Assembly (NCBI GenBank): GCA_964555285.1
Contig: CAZKRM010000015.1
Coordinates: 10,609 to 74,608 of the forward strand
Direction: 5' to 3'
DNA from: JBBIQV01 sp964555285
GTDB lineage: Bacteria > Nitrospirota > Nitrospiria > Nitrospirales > Nitrospiraceae
Length of the DNA stretch: 64,000 bases
Shown here: positions 25,880 to 32,576 of the stretch, in pieces
Layout: each line of letters begins with the position of its first letter
How positions within the stretch are numbered: position 1 is the stretch's first letter
The notes under the pieces: generated by a model
Databases searched by the model: none
The model's input: the letters and a program-made list of their open reading frames with translations, nothing else
Told to the model about the DNA's origin: nothing
Translations under genes and position numbers: made by a program

Positions 25880-26242
25880 ATGCGCTGTCGATATTACCCT
25901 CAATTGATGCTCGATTGCGTGGTTTCGGTCTCGGAGGACGGGCTGACCGGCGAAGCTCAAGTGTATGACTATTCGTTCCCTGCGTGCCCCCGCCTCAGCG
26001 ACAAGTTGCTCGAACCGGGGGATTATGTGCGGATGCGATTGTTTCTTCCGGATCGAGAGAAACCGACGCAGGTGCCGCTGGCAGCCGTCCGGTGGACGGG
26101 TGGTTCTCAGTTTGCCGTTGAAGTCATCCTGATCGATGCCGACGATGAAACCGCACTGAAGCGGCTTGTGGCAGGGTACACCTCACGCGAAGCGCTCTCG
26201 GATTGGCGAGAGGAGATCGTCCTGACGGCGGCCGTCGCGTAA
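25880..26242 (+). CDS. PilZ-like domain protein
   Basis: AAGGGAGGAGG precedes ATG 25880. The 120-residue protein begins MRCRYYPQLMLDCVVSVSED and contains TGEAQVYDYSFPACPRLSDK and LAAVRWTGGSQFAVEVILID, the strand pattern of PilZ domains. The usual RxxxR is reduced to MRCRYY, and the D/NxSxxG motif appears as DYSFPAC, so c-di-GMP binding is doubtful. It ends 120 bp before the first structured transcription unit. Confidence 0.65.
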   Translation: MRCRYYPQLMLDCVVSVSEDGLTGEAQVYDYSFPACPRLSDKLLEPGDYVRMRLFLPDREKPTQVPLAAVRWTGGSQFAVEVILIDADDETALKRLVAGYTSREALSDWREEIVLTAAVA

Positions 26243-26326
26243 GCGAACGAGGTTATAGTCCGGGCCTTCCCTACCGAGCCTTTCCTGGCTGCTCACCCCG
26301 GACAATCGCTCCCACGATCACCAGCG

Positions 26327-26348
26327 TTGACATTCGCCCGCCGGGCGA
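26327..26348 (+). promoter_or_regulatory. Palindrome next to an upstream TTGACA
   Basis: TTGACA at 26327-26332 is followed at once by the 15-bp palindrome TCGCCCGCCGGGCGA (26334-26348). It ends 14 bp before the -35 of the first unit's promoter. It may be an operator or a hairpin ending the pilZ transcript; no T run is present. Confidence 0.35.
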
Positions 26349-26362
26349 GCAAATTCTCCCCA

Positions 26363-26391
26363 TTGACACTTTTTTCTATTAGGCGTAAGAA
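26363..26391 (+). promoter_or_regulatory. Promoter of structured RNA unit A
   Basis: TTGACA (26363-26368), a 17-bp spacer and TAAGAA (26386-26391). The same hexamers and spacing recur at 26927-26955 ahead of unit B although the spacers differ, which suggests selection for this promoter. Confidence 0.75.
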
Positions 26392-26397
26392 GATTCT

Positions 26398-26815
26398 GCG
26401 GCCCATCAATTTTTCAGTTGCAGGGGGACCGGACAGGCCGCGCGGCTGTCAGCTAGATCCCCCCGGACACTTCAAACAGGGAGGAGGGTAGATTATGGAC
26501 GACCTGACTCCGCCTGGCCTCAACGGCCCGCCGACTCGAGGGCGGGCTTCTGCTCGGTCGTGCTAGCCGGTTCTCCACTGGCTGTGCCTCTCGGCACAAA
26601 AGACCAACTGGATATCAGCCTGACACGTTGATGGAGAACTCGATGCCGGCGCGAGGAACACAAGCGCCTGGGATGATCTCATTCTCCCCCGATCAGAAAC
26701 CTCACGCTCTCGCTCTCGCGCGGGTCTTTCCCCGGCTGGGCCGAGACAATTGAACAGCCGATCGGCGTCCTAAGCGCCACCCACGGGCGACCTTCTGAAG
26801 CGGTCGCCCGTGCCG
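26398..26815 (+). ncRNA. Structured transcription unit A, uncharacterised RNA with a micro-ORF
   Basis: The unit runs from the predicted start point to the 3' hairpin CACGGGCGACC/GGTCGCCCGTG (26782-26812). In order it has a GGGGGA/TCCCCC stem (about 26422-26464), a ribosome site and 23-codon ORF (26495-26566) containing a GCCCGCC/GGCGGGC hairpin, a long-range pairing of GTTCTCCA (26570-26577) with TGGAGAAC (26632-26639), a hairpin GGCGC-GAGGAACACAA-GCGCC (26648-26668), and a hairpin with loop TCCTAAG (26763-26779). Unit B shares all of these. I do not recognise a known riboswitch or sRNA family. Its role is unknown. Confidence 0.65.
26495..26566 (+). CDS. 23-codon micro-ORF in unit A
   Basis: GGGAGGAGGG lies 5 bp before ATG 26495. 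The peptide starts MDDLTPPGLNGPPTRGRAS and is exactly as long as its unit B counterpart. Identities cover the M-x-DL-x-PP and NGPP-xx-GRAS parts. Several differences are silent or conservative (CTG/CTT, CCG/CCA, CCT/CCG, AAC/AAT, Thr/Ser), which argues for translation. Proline pairs and the overlapping GCCCGCC/GGCGGGC hairpin suggest a leader peptide whose translation alters folding. No downstream gene is adjacent. Confidence 0.55.
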   Translation: MDDLTPPGLNGPPTRGRASARSC

Positions 26816-26926
26816 TATTTACCCCGTGGTTCTGGCCTCATCCTTCGTGTTTTCTACGCCGGAGTTTTGCAAATCTGGTGGCACGAGTTATTCCCGGAAG
26901 ACCTGCCGAATTGTACGTTCGTCCTG

Positions 26927-26955
26927 TTGACAGTTTCGTTGTAGAAGAGTAAGAA
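26927..26955 (+). promoter_or_regulatory. Promoter of structured RNA unit B
   Basis: TTGACA (26927-26932), 17-bp spacer, TAAGAA (26950-26955); hexamers and spacing are identical to the unit A promoter, with a different spacer sequence. Confidence 0.75.
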
Positions 26956-26961
26956 GGGCTT

Positions 26962-27373
26962 GTGCCCAGTTCGATTGTCGAGCGTAGGGGGGACGACACA
27001 GCGCGCGCCTGTCAGAGCAGTCCCCCAGGTCACTCCGAATCAGGAGGAGGTGGAGATGGAAGACCTTAGTCCACCGGACCACAATGGCCCGCCGAGCCAC
27101 GGGCGGGCTTCTCGTCAGTCACGCTAGCCGGTTCTCCATCGGCTGTCGTCTTCCCGCGTCAGGGAATCACACATACCGATGAGCTGCTGTGGAGAGCCCC
27201 CGCCGGTGTGAGGAACACAAGTGCCTGGGATGGAGTCGTTTCTCCCCTGACGAGTCGCCTTTGTACCCACTCCTCGTACGGGTCTTCAGCACCAACACAA
27301 TAGAAGAGAGACATTCGGCGTCCTAAGCGCCACTCACGGGCGACCTCCCACAGAGTGCAGGGTCGCCCGTGAT
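26962..27373 (+). ncRNA. Structured transcription unit B, paralogue of unit A
   Basis: The elements recur in the same order as in unit A: a GGGGGAC/GTCCCCC stem, the micro-ORF (27056-27127), GTTCTCCA (27131-27138) facing TGGAGAGC (27190-27197) with a G-T wobble in place of a Watson-Crick pair, the hairpin with invariant loop GAGGAACACAA (27210-27220) flanked by GGTGT/GTGCC wobble pairs, the TCCTAAG hairpin (27316-27332), and the CACGGGCGACC/GGTCGCCCGTG stem (27335-27371) with a different, longer loop. Changes that keep pairing support RNA structure. The ClpX paralogue starts about 160 bp after it. Confidence 0.65.
27056..27127 (+). CDS. 23-codon micro-ORF in unit B
   Basis: CAGGAGGAGG precedes ATG 27056. 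The peptide starts MEDLSPPDHNGPPSHGRAS and, like its unit A partner, ends with TAG inside the shared GCTAGCCGGTTCTCCA block. Length is identical to unit A. The hairpin arms GCCCGCC and GGCGGGC in the coding sequence are conserved while the 8-nt loop differs. Confidence 0.55.
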   Translation: MEDLSPPDHNGPPSHGRASRQSR

Positions 27374-27414
27374 GTTTCAAAGCCAAGCGGGTCGTCTGCG
27401 CAAGGGAGGAATTA

Positions 27415-27504
27415 ATGCGCACCATGGTGATCGAGGTCACATTGTCACTCGCTTGTAGTTCAGTGTCGGTGAGGCATAATATGAGAGGCATTCTCACCCG
27501 CTGA
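27415..27504 (+). CDS. Possible 29-residue leader ORF before the ClpX paralogue
   Basis: AAGGGAGGAATTA, a strong ribosome site, precedes ATG 27415. The frame encodes MRTMVIEVTLSLACSSVSVR then HNMRGILTR and stops 25 bp before the next gene. A possible promoter, TTGTAG-16-CATAAT, overlaps its end. It has no recognisable similarity and may be a chance frame. Confidence 0.3.
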   Translation: MRTMVIEVTLSLACSSVSVRHNMRGILTR

Positions 27505-27529
27505 CTTGGCGGTACGGAGGAAGCTGCGT

Positions 27530-28807
27530 ATGTTCTGGGACACTCGACGCCCCTCCCAGAAACAAGACCGTCTCTGTTCGTTCTGCGGCAAGCGGCAGGG
27601 GGTCGTTCGGAACCTCGTCACTCCCCCCACCCAATATACCTGCGACTCCTGCCGCACCACGTCCACGCTGCTGATTTGCGAGGAGTGCATTCGGCGCTGT
27701 TCCACTTTCGTCGCCCAGGACAAAGGCGCGCAGGGTTCGTCTTCGTCGTTGCCGTTGGTGGTCCCCAAGCCGACGGAGATCAAGGCGACGCTCGACGACT
27801 ACGTGATCGGGCAGGACCGCGCAAAAAAAGTCCTCTCCGTCGCGGTGCACAACCACTACAAACGTATTCTGAACCGGGACCGGCTCACACACGTCGAGTT
27901 GCAGAAGGGCAACATTTTGATGATTGGGTCGACCGGGACCGGCAAGACGCTGCTGTCTCAGACCCTGGCGCGCATCCTCCACGTCCCCTTCACCATCGCT
28001 GATGCGACGACGCTGACCGAGGCCGGCTATGTGGGCGAGGACGTCGAGAACGTCGTGCTGAAGCTGCTCCAGAGCTGCGAGTACGACGTGAAGCGCGCCG
28101 AGACCGGGATCATCTACATCGATGAGATCGACAAGATCAGCCGCAAGTCGGAGAATCCGTCGCTGACACGAGATGTGTCCGGCGAGGGTGTCCAGCAGGC
28201 ACTCCTCAAACTGGTCGAAGGGACGATCTGCAATGTGCCGCCCAAAGGCGGACGGAAACATCCCGAGCAAGACTACATTCGTGTGGACACCACGAACATC
28301 CTGTTCATCGCCGGCGGGGCCTTCGTGGGGCTGGATCAGATCATTGCCCAACGGACGACGCACCGGCGCCTAGGGTTTGGCACACACGACCCCGCGCTCG
28401 AGATCGATGGCCACACCGACCTGCTCAGTCGCGTGCGCGCCGAGGATCTGCTGAAATTCGGACTGATTCCGGAGTTTGTAGGCCGATTCCCCGTCCTTAC
28501 CACCCTGTCCGACTTGGACGTCCCCGCGCTCATCCGCATTCTGACCGAGCCCCGCCACGCGTTAATCAAGCAGTATCAGGCGCTCTTCGATCTCGAAGGA
28601 GTCGAGCTCCAGTTTACCGACTCCGCGGTGAAGGCCGTCGCCCGCCGTGCGGCCTTGATGAAAACCGGCGCGCGGGCGCTGCGCACAATCCTGGAAGAGG
28701 TGATGTTGGACCTCATGTATGACGTGCCGGCGCTCGTCGGCGTGAAATCCGTGGTGATTACGGAAGACGTCATCGCCGGCATCGGACCACCGCAGATCCT
28801 CACCTGA
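27530..28807 (+). CDS. clpX: ClpX-like AAA+ unfoldase with extra cysteines
   Basis: The 425-residue hexameric unfoldase feeds substrates to ClpP. Its zinc-binding domain has Cys16, 19, 38 and 41 at canonical ClpX spacing plus three more (Cys50, 53, 57; CEECIRRC). The AAA+ part shows the Walker A GSTGTGKT, GYVGEDVENVVLKLL, Walker B IIYIDEIDKIS and the sensor region TGARALRTILEEVMLDLMYD. The ClpP-docking loop reads RLGFG rather than the IGF of E. coli. GGAGG precedes ATG 27530. No clpP or lon is adjacent, so it is probably a second ClpX. Confidence 0.88.
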   Translation: MFWDTRRPSQKQDRLCSFCGKRQGVVRNLVTPPTQYTCDSCRTTSTLLICEECIRRCSTFVAQDKGAQGSSSSLPLVVPKPTEIKATLDDYVIGQDRAKKVLSVAVHNHYKRILNRDRLTHVELQKGNILMIGSTGTGKTLLSQTLARILHVPFTIADATTLTEAGYVGEDVENVVLKLLQSCEYDVKRAETGIIYIDEIDKISRKSENPSLTRDVSGEGVQQALLKLVEGTICNVPPKGGRKHPEQDYIRVDTTNILFIAGGAFVGLDQIIAQRTTHRRLGFGTHDPALEIDGHTDLLSRVRAEDLLKFGLIPEFVGRFPVLTTLSDLDVPALIRILTEPRHALIKQYQALFDLEGVELQFTDSAVKAVARRAALMKTGARALRTILEEVMLDLMYDVPALVGVKSVVITEDVIAGIGPPQILT

Positions 28808-28952
28808 GCCCCACTTCACGAAGCAACAGGTCCGATTCCGCGCTCATCCTCTGTCGATTGAGGGGCGCCAGGGTACAGGCCAACACCGGCTCCTCTTGCC
28901 TGGGCAAGAGGAACCCCCTTCGGTGTGCATGTGCCGGGAGGGAGTCCCAAGT

Positions 28953-29120
28953 TTAGGCTGCGTGCCTGGTCCGTGTTCCACTTGCGACGGCTCCGGAGGA
29001 AAGACCGCTCGCACGAGCTTCGGAGATCCGCCTCTTCTCAGACTCGCTCTCTCCTGCCATCGACCAAGCCAGCAACCACACAAGCGCAGTGATCGTTCCG
29101 AGACCGATGATCTCGACCAT
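28953..29120 (-). CDS. Small single-helix membrane protein
   Basis: ATG 29120 follows GAGGTG and gives 55 residues: MVEIIGLGTITALVWLLAWS as a membrane helix, then a charged tail ESESEKRRISEARASG. It is the last gene of a minus-strand run with 29174-29353 and 29403-30359. The layout (one helix and a hydrophilic tail) matches its upstream neighbour, but the sequences are not obviously homologous. Confidence 0.5.
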   Translation of the reverse strand: MVEIIGLGTITALVWLLAWSMAGESESEKRRISEARASGLSSGAVASGTRTRHAA

Positions 29121-29173
29121 GTGGCACCTCACTTGTATCAACAACGAGATTCGTCTAGGCCTGTCGCATGCAC

Positions 29174-29353
29174 CTATGCAGCCCGACGGTGGCCGGCTGA
29201 GGCTTGCGTGACTGCCTCTCTCGACTCATCGATTCTGCCACTCGGTGCTTTCGGCGACCCCTTCGCGTTGGAGTACAACAGCTCGATACAGACGAAAAAG
29301 ATCGCCACCAGCGCCACGAGACCTCCCACGATTCCCCAGTATCCCCATGACAT
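29174..29353 (-). CDS. Small single-helix membrane protein
   Basis: The 59-residue product begins MSWGYWGIVGGLVALVAIFF then VCIELLYSNAKG and ends in a polar tail. It starts 49 bp after the larger membrane protein gene and precedes another single-helix protein, so the set may encode a small membrane complex. No Shine-Dalgarno of good quality is visible. Family unknown. Confidence 0.5.
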   Translation of the reverse strand: MSWGYWGIVGGLVALVAIFFVCIELLYSNAKGSPKAPSGRIDESREAVTQASAGHRRAA

Positions 29354-29402
29354 ATATCACGCACTCGCGTGTGAACCACACGAGTCCTTTCCCCGCGCGC
29401 CC

Positions 29403-30359
29403 TCACCCCGCCATTCGATACACCCACCTGGCTGTGTCGCGCTTCATCTCGGCCATGGCTTTTGCTTCCTTGCTGGCTGAGGCGAGCGAGAGCCCTCCAC
29501 AAAAGACACCAGCTAAGCCTAGAACTGCCGCGACAAGGTAGCCCATCGGAATTTCAGGCCAGGATGCCGGTTCGGTGAACGCCACCGACTCTCCCCCGTG
29601 TTTCGGTTCGGCTGCAGTGAGCCGCGCGAGTTGATCCGCCACCGCATCCGTGCGAACGGCGGCCACAATCCCACCGGCGAGTTGCTGCTGATTCGCTGCG
29701 CTGGCCTCTTCATATGTATTCTGAGTCGCGGCGACCTGGACCGCCGCATGCCCGATGCTTTCCTGTACCTGCTCCGCAGTCTGTATGTCTTGCTGACGGG
29801 CGGCCACAATGGCGCCGCCTAAATGGGATTGCCATGTGGCCTGGAATTCCTCGTCCAGGCGATGACCCATCGCTTGGGCAATCTGAATCATCCGTTCGTT
29901 GAAGTCGTTCGTATACTGATCAGCGGACAGGACGCCGCTTCGTACTCCCCGACGGGTGAAATTCACGATGGATCGCCCCATGACGCCTTGAACTCGGGCG
30001 GCATGCTCAGCTTCGGTTCGGGCGGCGGTGGCGATGACCTGCTCGAGGTGAGGCCCGAGGGGAAAACGTTGCAGCCAGTGCTGTGCCATCGTGGCGCGGT
30101 TCAGCTCTTTGGCCGTCGCGGCGATCGCACGGGAAGCTTCGCGTTCGAGGAGGTACTCGTCGAGGATCGCCTGGCCGAGCACGGGCTGAAGCCACATCAT
30201 GCCGGTCACCATGCCTGAGGGTTGCACATCCGTGGCCGGTTCCGATGTGGCTGCCTGCAAGGTTCCATTGGCGGCGACAAAGAGCAGGTAGCCGCCGAAG
30301 ACGATCGCGCACAAACCTACGGCTACAATAATGTCGGTGGGGTCGTATCTGCGAGACAT
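29403..30359 (-). CDS. Bitopic membrane protein with long helical periplasmic region
   Basis: AAAGGAGATC precedes ATG 30359, giving 318 residues. A helix at about 10-30 (DIIVAVGLCAIVFGGYLLFV) and one near the C-terminus (GYLVAAVLGLAGVFCGGLSL) enclose about 230 mostly helical, Ala/Gln-rich residues such as EQVQESIGHAAVQVAATQNT. The C-tail is charged. It resembles signalling or scaffold proteins only in layout; I do not recognise a family. Two single-helix genes follow. Confidence 0.7.
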   Translation of the reverse strand: MSRRYDPTDIIVAVGLCAIVFGGYLLFVAANGTLQAATSEPATDVQPSGMVTGMMWLQPVLGQAILDEYLLEREASRAIAATAKELNRATMAQHWLQRFPLGPHLEQVIATAARTEAEHAARVQGVMGRSIVNFTRRGVRSGVLSADQYTNDFNERMIQIAQAMGHRLDEEFQATWQSHLGGAIVAARQQDIQTAEQVQESIGHAAVQVAATQNTYEEASAANQQQLAGGIVAAVRTDAVADQLARLTAAEPKHGGESVAFTEPASWPEIPMGYLVAAVLGLAGVFCGGLSLASASKEAKAMAEMKRDTARWVYRMAG

Positions 30360-30463
30360 AACGATCTCCTTTCTGCTTCGGACAATTCTTCGCGTGGCAA
30401 GCGAGCCACGCACCGCCTTACCCGATTGACCTGGAACAGCGTCTTGTGATGAATGGCGGACAC
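30323..30463 (-). CDS. Possible small basic protein overlapping the next gene
   Basis: GTG 30463 sits 8 bp after AAGGAGG and opens 46 codons: MSAIHHKTLFQVNRVRRCVA then RLPREELSEAERRS, ending inside the next gene. The ribosome site is excellent, yet the product has no recognisable relatives, and the overlap of 37 bp suggests translational coupling with the membrane protein gene. Confidence 0.4.
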   Translation of the reverse strand: MSAIHHKTLFQVNRVRRCVARLPREELSEAERRSLCLADTTPPTLL

Positions 30464-30936
30464 AGTCTGCACCTCCTTGTTGTATGGGTTGCCACCGGAT
30501 GACGATTGACAGGTCGGAGCCTGTTGATGGCGAGTATCCCTGCGATCCGCCTTGGATGTGTCCAGGCCGGCCACAGTCGCGCCGTTCAAATCCCAACGCG
30601 GGGACAGGGTCGTGGTGTGCAAGATGGGATCGCGGCGTCCGTGCAGGCGTCGCCTCGGCTCTTGTGACGTTCCCGTTGAGATGCCCCGAGAGACTGGTGA
30701 GTCGTTGAGGCGAGTCGAGGTGAGCCGAAGAGCGCGACAGGGATGTAAGTGGGCGACGTTGTGAGGACGAGTTCGAGCGGAGAGAAGGTTACACCCGGCC
30801 CGGCCACACCGTTGGATCTGTTCTCCACGGAGGACCATGCCGCCACCTCTGGAATTCAGGCGGTCGCTGATAGAGCGTCAGTCTACGCCCCGTGGCGAAC
30901 TTGGTCAACAGGTAAAATAACGAGGCAGGAGGCGGG
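30464..30936. other. Intergenic stretch without a supported gene
   Basis: About 470 bp between the membrane-protein operon and GDPD. Open frames exist on both strands but lack ribosome sites and look compositionally random. I see no repeat, tRNA or clear terminator. Promoters for the minus-strand operon presumably lie here. Confidence 0.5.
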
Positions 30937-31608
30937 CTAGAGCCGATCGGGAAAGTCAGAGACGATGCCATCCACGTCGAAGGATCGCATCGTTTGAATG
31001 GCGCGCGGGTTGTTGACGGTATAGACGAACACTTGAAGACCGGCGGCGTGGAACGTTTCCACGACCGGTTTCGTGACCGTGTTGTGGCGGAGGCCGACAT
31101 GAGTAGCCTTGGCGGCCTCCGCCGCTGAGACGGGGTTCTTCGGAAGCTGATCGAACAGTGTCATGGTCATGGCGGTCGGGTCGGTTTCTCGCACCAGAAG
31201 CAGCTCATCGTGCATGAACGACGCATAGATCACGGAGCCCGTAAAGGCGGACTGGTGAACGATGGGGCAGGCCCGCTCAGCTTGGTCGTTCTCTTTCAGC
31301 TCCAGGATCAGCCCAATCTGTCCGTTCGCGGTCCGAAGCGCCTCTTCCAAGGTGGGGATGCGCTCGCCTCTGCCCGCATCCAGTGTGCGAATAGTCTCCA
31401 GCGTCATCAGCCCGACCGCTCCATTCCCGTTCGTCGTCCGATCCACACACGCATCGTGCAGGAGGACGAGATGGCCGTCGCTGGTACGCCGCACGTCAAC
31501 CTCGGCCAGGTCGATCCCGAGCGCGATGGCCTTGCGGATCGACGCGAGCGTGTTTTCAGGTGCGTGGCCGGCCGCGCCTCGATGGCCGATACGAAGTATC
31601 CTCTTCAT
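30937..31608 (-). CDS. Glycerophosphodiester phosphodiesterase
   Basis: ATG 31608 gives 223 residues starting MKRILRIGHRGAAGHAPENT, with the catalytic HRG and PENT motif, then IDLAEVDVRRTSDGHLVLLH (E-x-D metal ligands) and LHDACVDRTTNG. The TIM-barrel end VFVYTVNNPRAIQTMRSFDV then DGIVSDFPDRL is canonical. GDPD enzymes hydrolyse glycerophosphodiesters to glycerol-3-phosphate and an alcohol. No signal peptide, so cytosolic. A long in-frame extension upstream is judged non-coding. Confidence 0.93.
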   Translation of the reverse strand: MKRILRIGHRGAAGHAPENTLASIRKAIALGIDLAEVDVRRTSDGHLVLLHDACVDRTTNGNGAVGLMTLETIRTLDAGRGERIPTLEEALRTANGQIGLILELKENDQAERACPIVHQSAFTGSVIYASFMHDELLLVRETDPTAMTMTLFDQLPKNPVSAAEAAKATHVGLRHNTVTKPVVETFHAAGLQVFVYTVNNPRAIQTMRSFDVDGIVSDFPDRL

Positions 31609-31688
31609 CCCGTTCCTGTGTGGGCCCTCGGCTCGCTCGTCAGGGGCTTTCTTTTGTTTCCCTACTCTCCTACCATATCGGCCTGTGG

Positions 31689-32045
31689 TTGAGAAGAAAC
31701 CCAAGAAGCTTCGGGCAGCTGGGACGCGTCGATGAGTTTCTGAAGAAACCGCTGCATGTTGCGCTGGAAGTCCGTCGGCAACGGGCGAAGACGGTTCTGG
31801 ATGTGGATGACCTGGTGGTGCAGCAAGTCGAAGCGCTGAAAGCGAAGGGGCTGACGAGTCCTTATCTGAAGAGCTTTGTGGTCGCGCGGGTGAATCCGAT
31901 CCGGTTTCGTCCCAAGGATGCCGGACCGCTGTCGTTCGACGAAGCGCTGGATCGCATGGCCAAGGCGGCGTCCACATTCAATCCGGACAAGATCAAAATG
32001 GACGACCTGGCCCGCTCGGGCGGTGTACCGGACGAGGGGGAGTGA
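31689..32045 (+). CDS. Conserved small protein of unknown function
   Basis: The conserved-looking part is RRNPRSFGQLGRVDEFLKKP then LHVALEVRRQRAKTVLDVDD and SPYLKSFVVARVNPIRFRP, ending FNPDKIKMDDLARSGG. The only plausible start in this frame is TTG 31689, with no strong ribosome site, so the N-terminus is uncertain (about 118 residues). I recall similar proteins labelled as ParB-like partitioning proteins in related genomes, but no ParB motif is visible. Confidence 0.6.
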   Translation: MRRNPRSFGQLGRVDEFLKKPLHVALEVRRQRAKTVLDVDDLVVQQVEALKAKGLTSPYLKSFVVARVNPIRFRPKDAGPLSFDEALDRMAKAASTFNPDKIKMDDLARSGGVPDEGE

Positions 32046-32158
32046 GCAGCCTGATGGAGCCTGGTTGCCGTGGCGGAGATAGGCCTCGTAAAATAGCAGC
32101 TACGGCGGCGTCACCCAATACTCGATACTCGTCGCCCTGAGCTTGCGAAGGAGGAGCT

Positions 32159-32500
32159 ATGAGTCTTGCAGATAATACATGCGTCCCCTGCCGTGGCGGT
32201 GTGCCGCCGTTACCCGGGCCGCGCGCGCAGGAACTGTTGAAGGAACTGGGGCGTGGGTGGTCGCTCAATCAGGCCGGCCATCTTGAGCGGCTGTACACCT
32301 TCAAAGATTTCGCCCAGGCCCTGGCCTTCGTGAATAAAGTCGGCGCGGTGGCGGAAGCGGAAGGCCATCATCCAGACTTGTATCTCGCCTGGGGGAAATG
32401 CAAGGTCGAGATCTGGACGCACAAGATCAACGGTCTGACCGAGAGCGACTTCTATCTGGCTGCGAAGGCGGACCGGGAGTTTGAGCCGTTCAGGCTCTGA
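32159..32500 (+). CDS. Pterin-4a-carbinolamine dehydratase
   Basis: AAGGAGGAG precedes ATG 32159. The 113-residue protein has the PCD signature EAEGHHPDLYLAWGKCKVEI then WTHKINGLTESDFYLAAKAD, including the conserved HHP and the final helix. The family dehydrates 4a-hydroxytetrahydrobiopterin; in bacteria lacking phenylalanine hydroxylase it is often linked to molybdopterin metabolism. The N-terminal CVPCRGG motif is also common to bacterial members. Confidence 0.92.
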   Translation: MSLADNTCVPCRGGVPPLPGPRAQELLKELGRGWSLNQAGHLERLYTFKDFAQALAFVNKVGAVAEAEGHHPDLYLAWGKCKVEIWTHKINGLTESDFYLAAKADREFEPFRL

Positions 32501-32514
32501 GCGATGAAGTATGA

Positions 32515-32572
32515 ACGCAGAATGATGAACGTAAGACATGCCCTCATTGGTCATCGTTCAGCGTTCATCATT
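32515..32572. repeat. Intergenic heptad-type tract with inverted arms
   Basis: The tract repeats tgaacgc/tgaacgt-like units on the left and gttcatc/gttcagc on the right. AATGATGAACG near 32521 can pair with CGTTCATCATT near 32562. It belongs to the same class as the tracts at 1938-2006 and 35907-35956 and separates the dehydratase from the radical SAM gene. Confidence 0.5.
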
Positions 32573-32576
32573 TGGA

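Noticed and set aside
26422..27233. Assignment of the structured units to a known riboswitch (cobalamin, M-box, glycine, c-di-AMP) or to RNase P or 6S RNA
   Set aside because: None of the core motifs of those classes as I know them is present; the units lack the RNase P CR-I block and the simple 6S fold.
28892..28911. Inverted repeat CCTCTTGCC/GGCAAGAGG after the ClpX gene as a terminator
   Set aside because: No T run follows on either strand, so intrinsic termination is not supported.
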